Below, piece by piece: positions 15,315 through 24,306 of a stretch of DNA of 49,876 nucleotides. The notes under the pieces were generated by a model. The model was given only the letters and a program-made list of their open reading frames with translations, had not been told where the DNA came from and did no database searches. The stretch is from contig JBKCNM010000054.1 of the NCBI GenBank assembly GCA_046297395.1, positions 1-49,876 on the forward strand. The letters are read 5' to 3'. Position 1 is the stretch's first letter. Each line of letters starts with the position of its first letter. A program made the translations under genes and the position numbers. The DNA comes from JBEICQ01 sp046297395. Its GTDB lineage: Bacteria > Bacteroidota > Bacteroidia > UBA4408.

Positions 15315-15633
15315 ATGTATTTAATTATTACTAATTCTCATGAAAATGAATATCCTACTGCTGATGCTTTAGATCAAAATAGGATAATACAGGCTTTTAT
15401 TGCTTCTTAGATGAAATATAGCAACAGGACGGTTAATGAATTTGAAAGTTCACCTATTCTATAATTATTAAATCATTTGAAGGGAAATCAATAACTGAAC
15501 TTTATTTCATGAAGATACTTAAGCAGCGAAAACATATGTTAACTTTGTGCCTAAGTGATGTCATCATGATACGAAAGCCTCGTTTGATAGTAAGCGATGA
15601 TAAAAATGTTCAATTAAAGAATACAGGTAGCTA
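15315..15633 (+). pseudogene. Possible degraded gene remnant between flippase and polymerase
   Basis: This 364-base gap is the largest inside an otherwise tightly packed locus. From ATG 15315 a frame runs 31 codons to TAG, reopens at once with ATG for 17 codons, then stops. A second frame (offset by two) is open from about 15446 to the TAA at 15631-15633, giving a basic stretch of about 61 residues ending in SDDKNVQLKNTGS. The two frames laid end to end could be a frameshifted, nonsense-containing remnant of a small gene. I recognise no family, and it may simply be non-coding. TAACTTTG at 15540-15547 is an exact promoter-type box that could drive the polymerase. Confidence 0.25.
15540..15547 (+). 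promoter_or_regulatory. TAnnTTTG box, possible internal promoter for the second part of the locus
   Basis: TAACTTTG is an exact match to the -7 consensus, lying in the only long gap of the locus, about 120 bases before the Wzy start. A near match (TAACTTTA) follows at 15632-15639. No clear -33 element is visible. It could give extra transcription of the 15670-32660 genes. Confidence 0.25.
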
Positions 15634-15669
15634 ACTTTAACAAGAACACACCACGGCTTGAACTAACCT

Positions 15670-16929
15670 ATGGAAAAACCAATTGGATTAAGATCTCTCA
15701 CGGTGTATACAGATTACATTATTGTGCTCTTAAGTATACTTTCTGTTAGTCCTTTTTTTTCAATGATTGTCAATACATTTCTTCAAATCTTCTTGGTTTT
15801 TTTGCTCTGGATTCGATTCTTACGAGGTGGAGCATTTTATGATTACAGAATTAATATCACGCTGTTTTTTGTATATGCCCTATTGGTAGTTCAGGCACTT
15901 ATAAGCGGTGTTATATCCTATGCCATATTATATACGCCATTTATTATATTTTACATTCCCTTCCTCATTTATAAACTTCTTGGGATAAACTATTTTAGGT
16001 ATTTTATCAAATCGATGTACATCATTGCAATATATACTTTTATAATATGGTTAATGCAGTGTTTTATCATTTCATTTGATGAGTATCTACAAAAGCTTAT
16101 CATTCTTGCAATGCCCTATAGTTGGTCAGCAGTCCCCAGATCTTTGCTCATTTATACAGCAGCATGGGGAGATACTGTCTACAATGACACCTTTGGTATT
16201 TACAGAAACTCGGGCATATTTCATGAGCCGGGAGCTTACGGAGTTTTTTTATGTTTCACATTTGTTATTAACTACTTCCTAACAGGAAATTTATTTGATA
16301 AAAAGAATAGAGTATTCCTGCTCTGTATATTATCGACCTTATCTACAACAGCATATTTTGTAATTTTTGTTGTTTTTTTGTTCTATTTATTCAGTTCAAG
16401 ACAAAATCCAGCAATTAAAATAATAGGACTTATCATTTTTCTCTTTTTATCTTTTACTGTATATGAAAGTACAGACTTCTTAAAAGAAAAAGTCGAAAGT
16501 CAGTATGCTGACCAAATTGCAGCTGTTAATGATAACTTAGGTCGTAATGAAGCAAAGTCCGGAAGGTTTTATGCATTTTTTACTTCGGTGAAATTGTTTT
16601 TAGAGCATCCCATATTCGGAAGAGGAATAATTTACGGAACAAGTGAGAAGGCAACAGGAGAGATGAATAAAGATAGTAGTTATTCCTATGGGGCCATTGG
16701 TTTGTTCTCTACTTATGGATTATTTTTTGGTATTTACTATTTATTTTACTTTTATCAGGGTTTAAAATTTCTTTCTCATAAACATAAAATTATGCAGACT
16801 ATGTTGATTGGGATATTTATCGGTATACAACTATCACTGTCCAGTCAGGTATTTATTTTATCTATTCCATTTGTAATATTATTTATTTTAGGGTCACAAA
16901 ACTCCAACAAAAAAGTAATTTGGAAATAG
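15670..16929 (+). CDS. Wzy-like O-antigen/EPS polymerase
   Basis: The 419-residue membrane protein has about 11 hydrophobic helices and one larger hydrophilic loop (about 265-315). Near residues 178-190 it carries the segment YRNSGIFHEPGAYGVF; an FHEPG-type sequence in a loop is recurrent in O-antigen polymerases and ligases. The following loop ends in FLEHPIFGRGIIYG, another recurrent family pattern. The role is joining lipid-linked repeat units in the periplasm. Its end overlaps the next acyltransferase gene. Confidence 0.85.
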   Translation: MEKPIGLRSLTVYTDYIIVLLSILSVSPFFSMIVNTFLQIFLVFLLWIRFLRGGAFYDYRINITLFFVYALLVVQALISGVISYAILYTPFIIFYIPFLIYKLLGINYFRYFIKSMYIIAIYTFIIWLMQCFIISFDEYLQKLIILAMPYSWSAVPRSLLIYTAAWGDTVYNDTFGIYRNSGIFHEPGAYGVFLCFTFVINYFLTGNLFDKKNRVFLLCILSTLSTTAYFVIFVVFLFYLFSSRQNPAIKIIGLIIFLFLSFTVYESTDFLKEKVESQYADQIAAVNDNLGRNEAKSGRFYAFFTSVKLFLEHPIFGRGIIYGTSEKATGEMNKDSSYSYGAIGLFSTYGLFFGIYYLFYFYQGLKFLSHKHKIMQTMLIGIFIGIQLSLSSQVFILSIPFVILFILGSQNSNKKVIWK

Positions 16930-17513
16930 TCAATAAAATATTGAATAAAATAGACCACTATTTTTATACCTTAATTGATAGCTGTATAAAATTAAGGGTG
17001 ATGTTTTTTTGTGTGCTTAAAAATATAAAAGTAGGCCAAAACACCATTTTCTTTGGGTATTTGAAAATTAGCAGATGCCCACATTCAATTATTAGCATAG
17101 GTACAAATTGCAGATTTAGGTCAAGATCAACTTCCAATTTAATTGGTATAAACCATCAGTGTATAATATCTACGCATAGTAGAAACGCGATACTTACAAT
17201 AGGCAATAACTGTGGGTTTAGTGGAACAACCATTGGCTGTTTCAGTTCCATTACAATAAAAGATAATGTAAAATGTGGTGCAAATACATTAATAACTGAT
17301 GGAGACTGGCACATGGATGATACTAGAGTAGGTTCTGCCAAGCCAATCTTAATAGAAGAAAATGTATGGTTAGGTTATGGGGCAATTGTTTTAAAAGGTG
17401 TCACAATTGGAAAAAATTCTATTATTGGCGCAGGCAGTGTTGTAACAACCAATATACCCGCCAATTGTATAGCGGCAGGCAACCCATGTAGAGTAATCAA
17501 ACAACATGACTGA
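16920..17513 (+). CDS. Hexapeptide-repeat acyltransferase (left-handed beta-helix)
   Basis: The 197-residue protein has C-terminal hexapeptide repeats (about 85-190) ending in WLGYGAIVLKGVTIGKNSIIG and then a loop and IAAGNPCRVIK, the signature of maltose/galactoside O-acetyltransferase-type enzymes. It probably acetylates a sugar of the polymer using acetyl-CoA. The start is uncertain: TTG at 16920 (overlapping the polymerase stop) keeps an N-terminal helix common in this family, while ATG at 17001 would give 170 residues. It overlaps the following glycosyltransferase by eight bases. Confidence 0.82.
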   Translation: MEIVNKILNKIDHYFYTLIDSCIKLRVMFFCVLKNIKVGQNTIFFGYLKISRCPHSIISIGTNCRFRSRSTSNLIGINHQCIISTHSRNAILTIGNNCGFSGTTIGCFSSITIKDNVKCGANTLITDGDWHMDDTRVGSAKPILIEENVWLGYGAIVLKGVTIGKNSIIGAGSVVTTNIPANCIAAGNPCRVIKQHD

Positions 17514-18687
17514 AAGAAATCATCTGGTATATCTGGGGGTATCCGGTTTCCCCATCGGTTTGGCCGCAATACAAAGACAATTATTGGTATCCAAAGGGCT
17601 AAATAAAAATGGTTGGGATGTTTCTATATTATGCGCCGGTTCTGTTCACCCTAAGGATATTACTATTCCCAAGGAAGGTTATTTTGAAGGAATCTATTTT
17701 AAATATATTTTTTCGCCGAACAGGGTGGAAAATTTTTTTAAGCGCAATCTTCAAAAAAGAATATCAATCTTTTTCGAAATTTTAGAATTAATACAATTAA
17801 AGAGGAAACAAAAGATTGATGCAGTATTCATATCAAATACCAATATTTTTTGGTATGCAGTAGTCATTTATTTGGTTTCAAAAATACTAAGATTTAAAAC
17901 TGTTTTAAGTTTAGTAGAAATTTACAAAGGCAGAACAAATATTGGTTTTTTCAAAAGCTTAAACGACAAGTTATTTAACAGGTTTGGTTTGTTTTTTTTT
18001 GATGCATATTTACCTATTAGTCATAAACTGATAGATCATTTTATAAATTTTAAACTAACTTATTTTTATTTTCCAATTTTGGTAGATTGTAAAAAAATAG
18101 AAGATATTCAAGTTAATTTGAATACAGACATAAACTATGTCTTTTGTGGGGCAGCCGGTTATCCAAAAACAATTGATTTTGCAATAAAGTCTTTTGAGAA
18201 AGCCAATGTTCCAAACGCAAAGTTAATACTGATTTCAAATGGCTCTGACCATGAAGTAAAACAAGTGGAGTTGCTCATTCAGCGTTCAGCAAGGAGCAAA
18301 AGTATACTACACAAGCAGAATGTAAGCGAATTGGAACTTTACACATATTATAAAAACGCAACGGCTCTTCTGTTGCCTTTATATGCTACTGTACAAGATG
18401 AGGCAAGATTTCCCCACAAGCTGGGCGAGTATTTGGCATCGGGAAATCCGGTCATAACTTGTAATGTAGGGGAATTAAAGAATTACTTAATAAACCGAGA
18501 ATCGGCATTTATCTCAACACCTGATCATATTTCAGAATTTGCTGATAATATGTTATTTGTGGCCAGGAATCCTGAAATCGCTAAATTAGCAGGGGAAAAG
18601 GGAAAGGTCATTTGTCAGGAAAAATTCGATTATTTAGCACTAGGGAAGCAATGCAGCATTTTTTTGGAACAACTCACTAAAAACTAA
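17506..18687 (+). CDS. GT4-family glycosyltransferase
   Basis: The 393-residue protein has a GT-B layout. The N-terminal domain starts YLGVSGFPIGLAAIQRQ (donor/acceptor cleft glycines). The C-terminal domain carries the phosphate-binding and EX7E-type region near 295-325: PLYATVQDEARFPHKLGEYLASGNPVI. It should add one sugar to the lipid-linked repeat unit on the cytoplasmic side. The donor cannot be read from sequence. It overlaps the preceding acyltransferase, and another acyltransferase gene follows at once, so this is an alternating GT/acyltransferase block. Confidence 0.85.
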   Translation: MTERNHLVYLGVSGFPIGLAAIQRQLLVSKGLNKNGWDVSILCAGSVHPKDITIPKEGYFEGIYFKYIFSPNRVENFFKRNLQKRISIFFEILELIQLKRKQKIDAVFISNTNIFWYAVVIYLVSKILRFKTVLSLVEIYKGRTNIGFFKSLNDKLFNRFGLFFFDAYLPISHKLIDHFINFKLTYFYFPILVDCKKIEDIQVNLNTDINYVFCGAAGYPKTIDFAIKSFEKANVPNAKLILISNGSDHEVKQVELLIQRSARSKSILHKQNVSELELYTYYKNATALLLPLYATVQDEARFPHKLGEYLASGNPVITCNVGELKNYLINRESAFISTPDHISEFADNMLFVARNPEIAKLAGEKGKVICQEKFDYLALGKQCSIFLEQLTKN

Positions 18688-18693
18688 AAATTG

Positions 18694-19227
18694 ATGTTTA
18701 GAATCCTGTCAAAACTCATACAAAAATACAGAATATACAAAGCTGATTCTGCAAATGTAGGTGCCCTGTTTTCAGAAATATATGGATTTAAGCTTGGGAA
18801 AAACAGCCGATTTACCGGTAAAAATATTTCTTTTGGCAGTGAACCTTTTTTAATTGAAATTGGCGATGATGTCACCATTACTCCAGGCGTAAAATTTCAG
18901 ACCCACGATGGTGGAGTGGCTTTGTTTAGAAAGGAACATATAGGAATGAATGTGTTTGGCAAAATAAAAATTGGAAACAATGTTTTTATCGGAGAAGACT
19001 CTATGATTATGTATGGCGTAACTATTGGTAACAATGTAGTAATTGGAGCACGAAGTTTAGTAACAAAAGATATTCCCGACAATTGCGTGGCAGCAGGAAC
19101 ACCATCACGAATTATTAAAACCTTGGAAGAATATAAAATTAGCTCGTTGAAAAAATCAATTCAAATTTTTGAAAAAGATATTGAACTAAGAAAAAAAGAA
19201 ATTATCAGCAAACTTCATTCTCGATAA
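18694..19227 (+). CDS. Second hexapeptide-repeat acyltransferase
   Basis: The 177-residue protein has left-handed beta-helix repeats at about 45-145, including VTITPGVKFQTHDGG with the catalytic His of the family, and the closing VTIGNNVVIGARSLVTKDIPDNCVAAGTPSRIIK. It is most like serine/sugar O-acetyltransferases acting on polysaccharide precursors. The C-terminal 35 residues form a charged helix. ATG 18694 is preferred over the adjacent in-frame TTG. It lies six bases after one GT4 gene and two before the next. Confidence 0.85.
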   Translation: MFRILSKLIQKYRIYKADSANVGALFSEIYGFKLGKNSRFTGKNISFGSEPFLIEIGDDVTITPGVKFQTHDGGVALFRKEHIGMNVFGKIKIGNNVFIGEDSMIMYGVTIGNNVVIGARSLVTKDIPDNCVAAGTPSRIIKTLEEYKISSLKKSIQIFEKDIELRKKEIISKLHSR

Positions 19228-19229
19228 AG

Positions 19230-20312
19230 GTGCTATCAGTTCTTTTCATATCTAATAATTTAGGCAGAGGTGGCAAAGAAAGGCAAATTCATGAAATGCT
19301 GAAATACTTCAATGCGAATAAATTCCCTTTAAAAATTTCAGTTTTATTAAGAGAGCCTATAGTTGAATATGATATCTCAAGTTTTACAAATATTGAATTT
19401 AATATTCCACAAAGTCGTTTAAATGCCTTTGAATTTATTACATATATTTTTAAATATTGCTCAAAAAAAAAGGTAGATATAGTCCACAATTGGGAAAGTG
19501 GTTCAGCTGTTTTATTCCTGATTGTTAAATATTTATTTTTTAATAACATAAAAGTAATAGATGGATCCCTCAGGTACTCAAGAAAATTTAGCGCTTCTAC
19601 AAAAAAGTACTGGGTAGCACGATTAGGAAGAATGTTTTCTGATAAGGTAGTTGCTAACAGTATGGCAGGTATAAAGAGTATATCTTATGCAAACAACAAG
19701 AAATACTTAGTAATTGAAAATGGAATAGATATTTATCGGTTTCCTGATAGGCTAACTTCATCTGATAAAGCCAGCCTGCAGCTTGGAATGGTAGCAAGCT
19801 TTTCAAAGCCCAAGGATTTTAAAACCGTGGTTGCAGCAGGATTGGATATGTTGGTTAAAAGTCCGAACATTCATTTTACTTTTGTAGGCGAAGGAAAAGA
19901 GAAACAGGACACGATAAATTCAATTCCTGAACATTTTAGATGCTATTTCACCTTCACAGGAAAAGTATCTAAGCCCGAAGATTATTTATCCTCTTTCGAT
20001 ATAGGTATTTTATTAAGTAAGAAAAATCATTCTGAAGGCATGTCTAATTCAATTATGGAATACATGGCAGCCGGTCTTCCCGTTATTTGTACAAAAACCG
20101 GTGGAAATTCAGAGTTGGTTGAGGAAGGAATAAATGGTTTTTTAATAGCTCATGAAGACAAAGATGAATTGATTCGAAAAATAGATTTTTTTCTATCAAA
20201 TCCTAACGCTATTAATGAAATGGGTTTTGTCTCAAGAAAAAGAATTCATGATCAATTTGAAATAGGAAAGGTTTGTGAAAAATATTATCATCTCTATCTA
20301 AGTTTGAAGTAA
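19230..20312 (+). CDS. GT4-family glycosyltransferase
   Basis: The 360-residue retaining GT-B enzyme starts with GTG. Visible are the N-terminal SNNLGRGGKERQ (residues 8-19), the linker VIENGIDIYRFP near 165-176, VGEGKEKQ near 215, and the donor-binding segment SEGMSNSIMEYMAAGLPVICTKTGGNSELV (about 267-296, with EX7E glutamates). It is a clear group-4 member. The donor sugar is unknown. It is two bases after the acyltransferase gene and one base before the asparagine-synthase-like gene. Confidence 0.9.
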   Translation: MLSVLFISNNLGRGGKERQIHEMLKYFNANKFPLKISVLLREPIVEYDISSFTNIEFNIPQSRLNAFEFITYIFKYCSKKKVDIVHNWESGSAVLFLIVKYLFFNNIKVIDGSLRYSRKFSASTKKYWVARLGRMFSDKVVANSMAGIKSISYANNKKYLVIENGIDIYRFPDRLTSSDKASLQLGMVASFSKPKDFKTVVAAGLDMLVKSPNIHFTFVGEGKEKQDTINSIPEHFRCYFTFTGKVSKPEDYLSSFDIGILLSKKNHSEGMSNSIMEYMAAGLPVICTKTGGNSELVEEGINGFLIAHEDKDELIRKIDFFLSNPNAINEMGFVSRKRIHDQFEIGKVCEKYYHLYLSLK

Positions 20313-20313
20313 C

Positions 20314-22029
20314 ATGGGAGCTATATATATCAGTCCAATTCAGCAACTTGTCCCTGAATCAGTGATAAGAATATTTGAAAGAAAGGGTTTTATAACACCA
20401 CCCATTGAACTGCTTTTTGAAGAACATAGAATAATTGTTTTTCCTAAACAACTTGTAGAAACAAGGAATGTGCTTCACAAGGAAAACTATACTTTAGTTT
20501 TAATAGGTACCTGCTTTTATAAAAATCTTATGTACGAAGCAGGTCTTCATCAAATTCTTTCCGATATAATAAATGGATGCTTCAACACATCCAATTTGTG
20601 TGGAAACTATTTTATTCTTGTTTCGAACGGAAAAAAACTTGAATTTATTATTGATCCTGCCTCAACACAATCGATATATTTTAACTCCGAAACCAAAAGT
20701 ATTAGTTCCTCATTTTTGGCTTGTATAGCAGGCAAGAAGGAAGCAACAGGTGTAAAAAATGAAATCAATAAGACTGCTTTATTAGAAACCTTTTCAACAG
20801 GTGGATTAATCGGACCGGACACACTTATTGAAGGAATTTACAGGTTCGAATCAAAAGTACATTCTGCTCTACCAGGTATAAGTAAAATAAAATTAACAGA
20901 TTTGGAAAAACAGGATGATGATATTTTATCGTCTGATTTAAATGTTGAAGTAAACAAGCAATGTGAGAATTTGTTTAAGTTTTTCAATAATTTTAAGAGC
21001 GCTATCAATGAATTTGGTGCACTATCTGGAATAACTGGAGGTTTTGACAGCAGGTTGCTCTTATTTTCCCTAAGGAGATACCAATTAAAAGTTACTCCTT
21101 TCATCAACGAAAGAAATCCACATTCCAAACAATTAAAAATTGCCAAAGAGATTTGCCAAAATATAGGTTCACATCTGCATCATCCAAATCAAGGAACTAC
21201 AGGGGTAAACTTGAGCGATAACTTTTACTTCAATGATGGCTTAATCCGTATTTATCAAATTTGGATGGAGGAAACAAAAAGCAAAGAGTATATTTCCAAA
21301 TTGTACGATATGCATAAAATAGGTTTTAGCGGTATCGGAGGAGAGCAATATAGAAATTCGGATTATCTTTTACATACAGCCTATGTACTAAGAAATTGGA
21401 TAGAAGGAGAGTTGATAATTAAACATGTTGGAAATCCATTTAAGAATAATTCAGATAAAGAAAAGATTATAGATCGAATCGAAAGGAAAATAAATGATTT
21501 CTATCCATTAAAAACACAGGGAAAAATTAATTTCGTAGAAATAAAAAAAGTTCAAAATGAAATCATCAATAATTCAATTAGGACTTTAAGGAACAATATT
21601 GAAAATCAATTGGCTTTTTTCATTAGTCCGTTCACAGAGGACAAAATTTCTAAAAAGGCATATAGCTGTATTCCATTTTTAGGTCTGCATCATAAATTTG
21701 AAAAAAAGATGATTGAAGTTACCAATGTTGATGCAAATCATATAGAAACAGATTATGGCTATAAATTAGCTGATAAAGTGCCATTTAAATACACGGTTAT
21801 CTGTATTTTAAAATCAATTATTGGTTTAAAAACATATAATAGCATACTATTTTATTATAAAAAAAATTCATATATTTCACCTGAAAAGGGTGATGTAAGC
21901 GATAAGTTGTTTAAACTAAATTTGCCGGTTAAATATGAGATGCTAAAGAACAACAGTCTTATTGCTCCATTAATCAAGGAAACTGAATTCATGTTGGAAG
22001 AAATGCAAGAATTTATTGAATCAAAATAA
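20314..22029 (+). CDS. Asparagine-synthase-like protein lacking the N-terminal nucleophile Cys
   Basis: The 571-residue protein looks like an AsnB relative. The N-terminal half (about 1-190) keeps the glutaminase-like fold pattern (GNYFILVSNGKKLEFIIDPAS), but starts MGAIY, not Met-Cys-Gly, so it cannot cut glutamine in the usual way. The synthetase half has a PP-loop variant, SGITGGFDSR at 238-247, for ATP pyrophosphate chemistry. It would therefore adenylate a carboxylate and join it to an amine supplied directly, as in beta-lactam synthetase or lasso-peptide cyclase relatives. The next genes encode ATP-grasp proteins and a deacetylase, which fits amide decoration of the glycan. The substrate is unknown. 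A canonical AsnB follows at 26324. Confidence 0.75.
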   Translation: MGAIYISPIQQLVPESVIRIFERKGFITPPIELLFEEHRIIVFPKQLVETRNVLHKENYTLVLIGTCFYKNLMYEAGLHQILSDIINGCFNTSNLCGNYFILVSNGKKLEFIIDPASTQSIYFNSETKSISSSFLACIAGKKEATGVKNEINKTALLETFSTGGLIGPDTLIEGIYRFESKVHSALPGISKIKLTDLEKQDDDILSSDLNVEVNKQCENLFKFFNNFKSAINEFGALSGITGGFDSRLLLFSLRRYQLKVTPFINERNPHSKQLKIAKEICQNIGSHLHHPNQGTTGVNLSDNFYFNDGLIRIYQIWMEETKSKEYISKLYDMHKIGFSGIGGEQYRNSDYLLHTAYVLRNWIEGELIIKHVGNPFKNNSDKEKIIDRIERKINDFYPLKTQGKINFVEIKKVQNEIINNSIRTLRNNIENQLAFFISPFTEDKISKKAYSCIPFLGLHHKFEKKMIEVTNVDANHIETDYGYKLADKVPFKYTVICILKSIIGLKTYNSILFYYKKNSYISPEKGDVSDKLFKLNLPVKYEMLKNNSLIAPLIKETEFMLEEMQEFIESK

Positions 22030-22036
22030 ACATGCT

Positions 22037-23167
22037 ATGATTAGATTTTTACTCAATTTCTATCTTACATTGAAAATACGAATGGCATGCCATAAGAAAT
22101 GGAAGCATATCATATTATCAAATGAATCTTTTTCAGTCAAAAATGAAATACAAGAAAAACACTTACATCTTTGGAAACCACTTTCACGAAAAGTAGAACT
22201 ATATTATTTAAATGGTTATACACAAATTAGTACTATTGAAAGTCATGCTTATACTCCGGAGAATCTATATTACGAAATAATAGAACCGGTCCTGAATAAT
22301 AAATCCTTCTCACTGGCATATTCTGATAAAAATTTTTACCAAAGGTTTTTATCTGAATTTTCTGAATTATTTCCTGTCACAATCTTGCGAAGTATTAATA
22401 AAACCATTTTAAATTCAAAATATGATAAGGAAGTCAGTGCTCTGAGTGCAGTTAATCGCTTAGAGGAAAATACTTCCTATATTTTTAAATCGTCAGTAGA
22501 AACCAGCGGTGGTCAGGATGTTTTTTGCATTTCAAGAAAAGCAGATAAAATTTTAATGGAAGATTCCAACTTGGATATGAGGGAAATTGGTTTTGATACA
22601 TTGGCTAAGTCCTATCCAAATTTTATTATTCAAGAAAAAATCACACAAAATCAATGGTTTTCTAATTTTAATAAAAGCAGTGTAAATACATTAAGGGTTT
22701 TTACTTACAGATCATGGATAGATGAAAGTGTGCATGTTTTAAGTTGTGTATTACGGTTCGGTCAGAAAGGTAAATTGGTTGACAACCAAGCTGCCGGAGG
22801 ATTAACAATTGGAATCAATAAGGAAGGATTACTTAATAATTTTGTATGTAGTAAGTATGGTAGAATAAATGATACCGAATTCGATTTTTCACATCTTTAC
22901 TCATTTAAGGTCCCTTTTTATGATAAAATTATTGGATATGCAAAAAGAATAGCTCCTTCCTATTACTATCACAGATTGTTAGGTTTTGATTTCTGTGTCA
23001 CAGCAAATGACGAAATAAGATTATTGGAAATAAATTGTAAAAATATTGAGATTAATTTTTTACAAATGAATAATGGTCCCCTGTTCGGAGAATTCACTAA
23101 TGAGATTATTGAATACTGTAGGCATGAAAATAAAAAAGTCGTCATAGATTTTGAACTAAAGCCATGA
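22037..23167 (+). CDS. Sugar-transfer-associated ATP-grasp protein
   Basis: The 376-residue protein resembles the ATP-grasp family often found in polysaccharide loci (ATPgrasp_ST type). Visible are FKSSVETSGGQDVF near 155-168 (ATP-binding Lys and Gly-rich loop), FIIQEKITQN near 196-205 (the EKI segment), NTLRVFTYRS near 216-225, and LGFDFCVTANDEIRLLEINCKN near 314-335, with the acidic metal ligands and Asn. It should couple ATP to linking a carboxylate with an amine or hydroxyl. ATG 22016 is in frame, but 22037 starts after the previous stop and is preferred. The deacetylase gene overlaps its stop. Confidence 0.72.
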   Translation: MIRFLLNFYLTLKIRMACHKKWKHIILSNESFSVKNEIQEKHLHLWKPLSRKVELYYLNGYTQISTIESHAYTPENLYYEIIEPVLNNKSFSLAYSDKNFYQRFLSEFSELFPVTILRSINKTILNSKYDKEVSALSAVNRLEENTSYIFKSSVETSGGQDVFCISRKADKILMEDSNLDMREIGFDTLAKSYPNFIIQEKITQNQWFSNFNKSSVNTLRVFTYRSWIDESVHVLSCVLRFGQKGKLVDNQAAGGLTIGINKEGLLNNFVCSKYGRINDTEFDFSHLYSFKVPFYDKIIGYAKRIAPSYYYHRLLGFDFCVTANDEIRLLEINCKNIEINFLQMNNGPLFGEFTNEIIEYCRHENKKVVIDFELKP

Positions 23168-24306
23168 AAAATATTCCTGTCATATATTACCATTCTGTAG
23201 CACCAAAAAAAAACAGCAAGTGGTATAAATCATATCTTACTCTTGAGCAGAAATATTTTGAAGACTTAGTATTATGGTTAAAGAAAAAGGAATTTACATT
23301 TATTTTTTTAGATGAATATTTTAAACTTAGGAATAAAATTACCAATGAAAAGTATATTTGTTTGAATTTCGATGATGGCTGTTTAGATAATTATGTTCAT
23401 GTTTTTCCGTTGCTAAAGAAATATGCAATAAAAGCCACTATTTATGTAAATCCTGAATTTATTCCTGATATTGATGAACCTAGAAAGACAATAGATCAAT
23501 TCGATAAAAATGCAAGTGATGTAATGGAATTGGAGGACTTAGGTTTCTGTTCATGGTCTGAATTAAAGCTAATGGAAGATTCGGGTTTAGTAGATATTCA
23601 ATCACATACACTAAGTCATACAAAATATTTTGCAAGCACAAAAATCAGAGAGTTTCATCACCCCAAGGCAAATTATTTATACCCAATTGCAAACATATAT
23701 CCTGCAAGAAAACCCAATTATATAATGGATAGTAATTTTATTAAGTTGTTGCCATTTGGCACACCTTTTTTCCAGGAAAAATCAGCTTTGGTAACAAAAA
23801 GAGTGTTTATCTCAAAAAGGTTTGAAGAAGAATGTGTGATTAAATTAAAGGATTACAATTGGGAGAACTATTTAACCAGTGAATGCTTACGAGTTATACA
23901 ACCTATCTATGATAAATATGTTCTTTCTGATCAACTTGTGGAGAAAATAGAAACTGACTCGGAGTATGAAGGAAGGGTCAAACATGAATTGTCTGAATCC
24001 AAAAGAATCATTGAATATAAGCTTAATAAAAAGGTAAAATACTGTTGCTGGCCACATGGTGATTATAATGCCTTTACACATGAAGTTGCGATTAAATCAG
24101 GGTATGATGCTACAACCATTGTTTTAAAGCACTTTGAGAAAAATATATTTTCTGATAGATTCGATAGAATAGGTCATGGTAGTGTAAACAACAGCAGGTT
24201 TTTAACTTTATTAAAAATGAAGTTTAAAATATACGCCTACCGTGGTCAGTTTCCATATAAACAAATTGAAAACATCTTCTTCAGGTTAAAATATGGAAAA
24301 AGTTAA
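23164..24306 (+). CDS. Polysaccharide deacetylase (NodB-like)
   Basis: The 380-residue protein has the NodB homology motifs: IPVIYYHSV at the N-terminus, motif 1 LNFDDGCLDNYV near 67-78 (catalytic Asp-Asp), motif 2 IQSHTLSHTKYF near 145-156 (His metal ligands), and a later CCWPHGDYN near 295-303 (motif 3). It should remove N- or O-acetyl groups from a sugar. A free amine produced this way could be the acceptor for the neighbouring ATP-grasp or asparagine-synthase-like enzymes (inference). There is no clear signal peptide, so a cytoplasmic site is likely. It overlaps the genes on both sides (4 and 14 bases). Confidence 0.85.
   Translation: MKNIPVIYYHSVAPKKNSKWYKSYLTLEQKYFEDLVLWLKKKEFTFIFLDEYFKLRNKITNEKYICLNFDDGCLDNYVHVFPLLKKYAIKATIYVNPEFIPDIDEPRKTIDQFDKNASDVMELEDLGFCSWSELKLMEDSGLVDIQSHTLSHTKYFASTKIREFHHPKANYLYPIANIYPARKPNYIMDSNFIKLLPFGTPFFQEKSALVTKRVFISKRFEEECVIKLKDYNWENYLTSECLRVIQPIYDKYVLSDQLVEKIETDSEYEGRVKHELSESKRIIEYKLNKKVKYCCWPHGDYNAFTHEVAIKSGYDATTIVLKHFEKNIFSDRFDRIGHGSVNNSRFLTLLKMKFKIYAYRGQFPYKQIENIFFRLKYGKS

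Noticed and set aside
16920..19227. Two acyltransferase genes considered as a recent tandem duplication
   Set aside because: They share only the hexapeptide fold and closing motif; the N-terminal parts, lengths and catalytic-loop contexts differ, so they look like separate family members.
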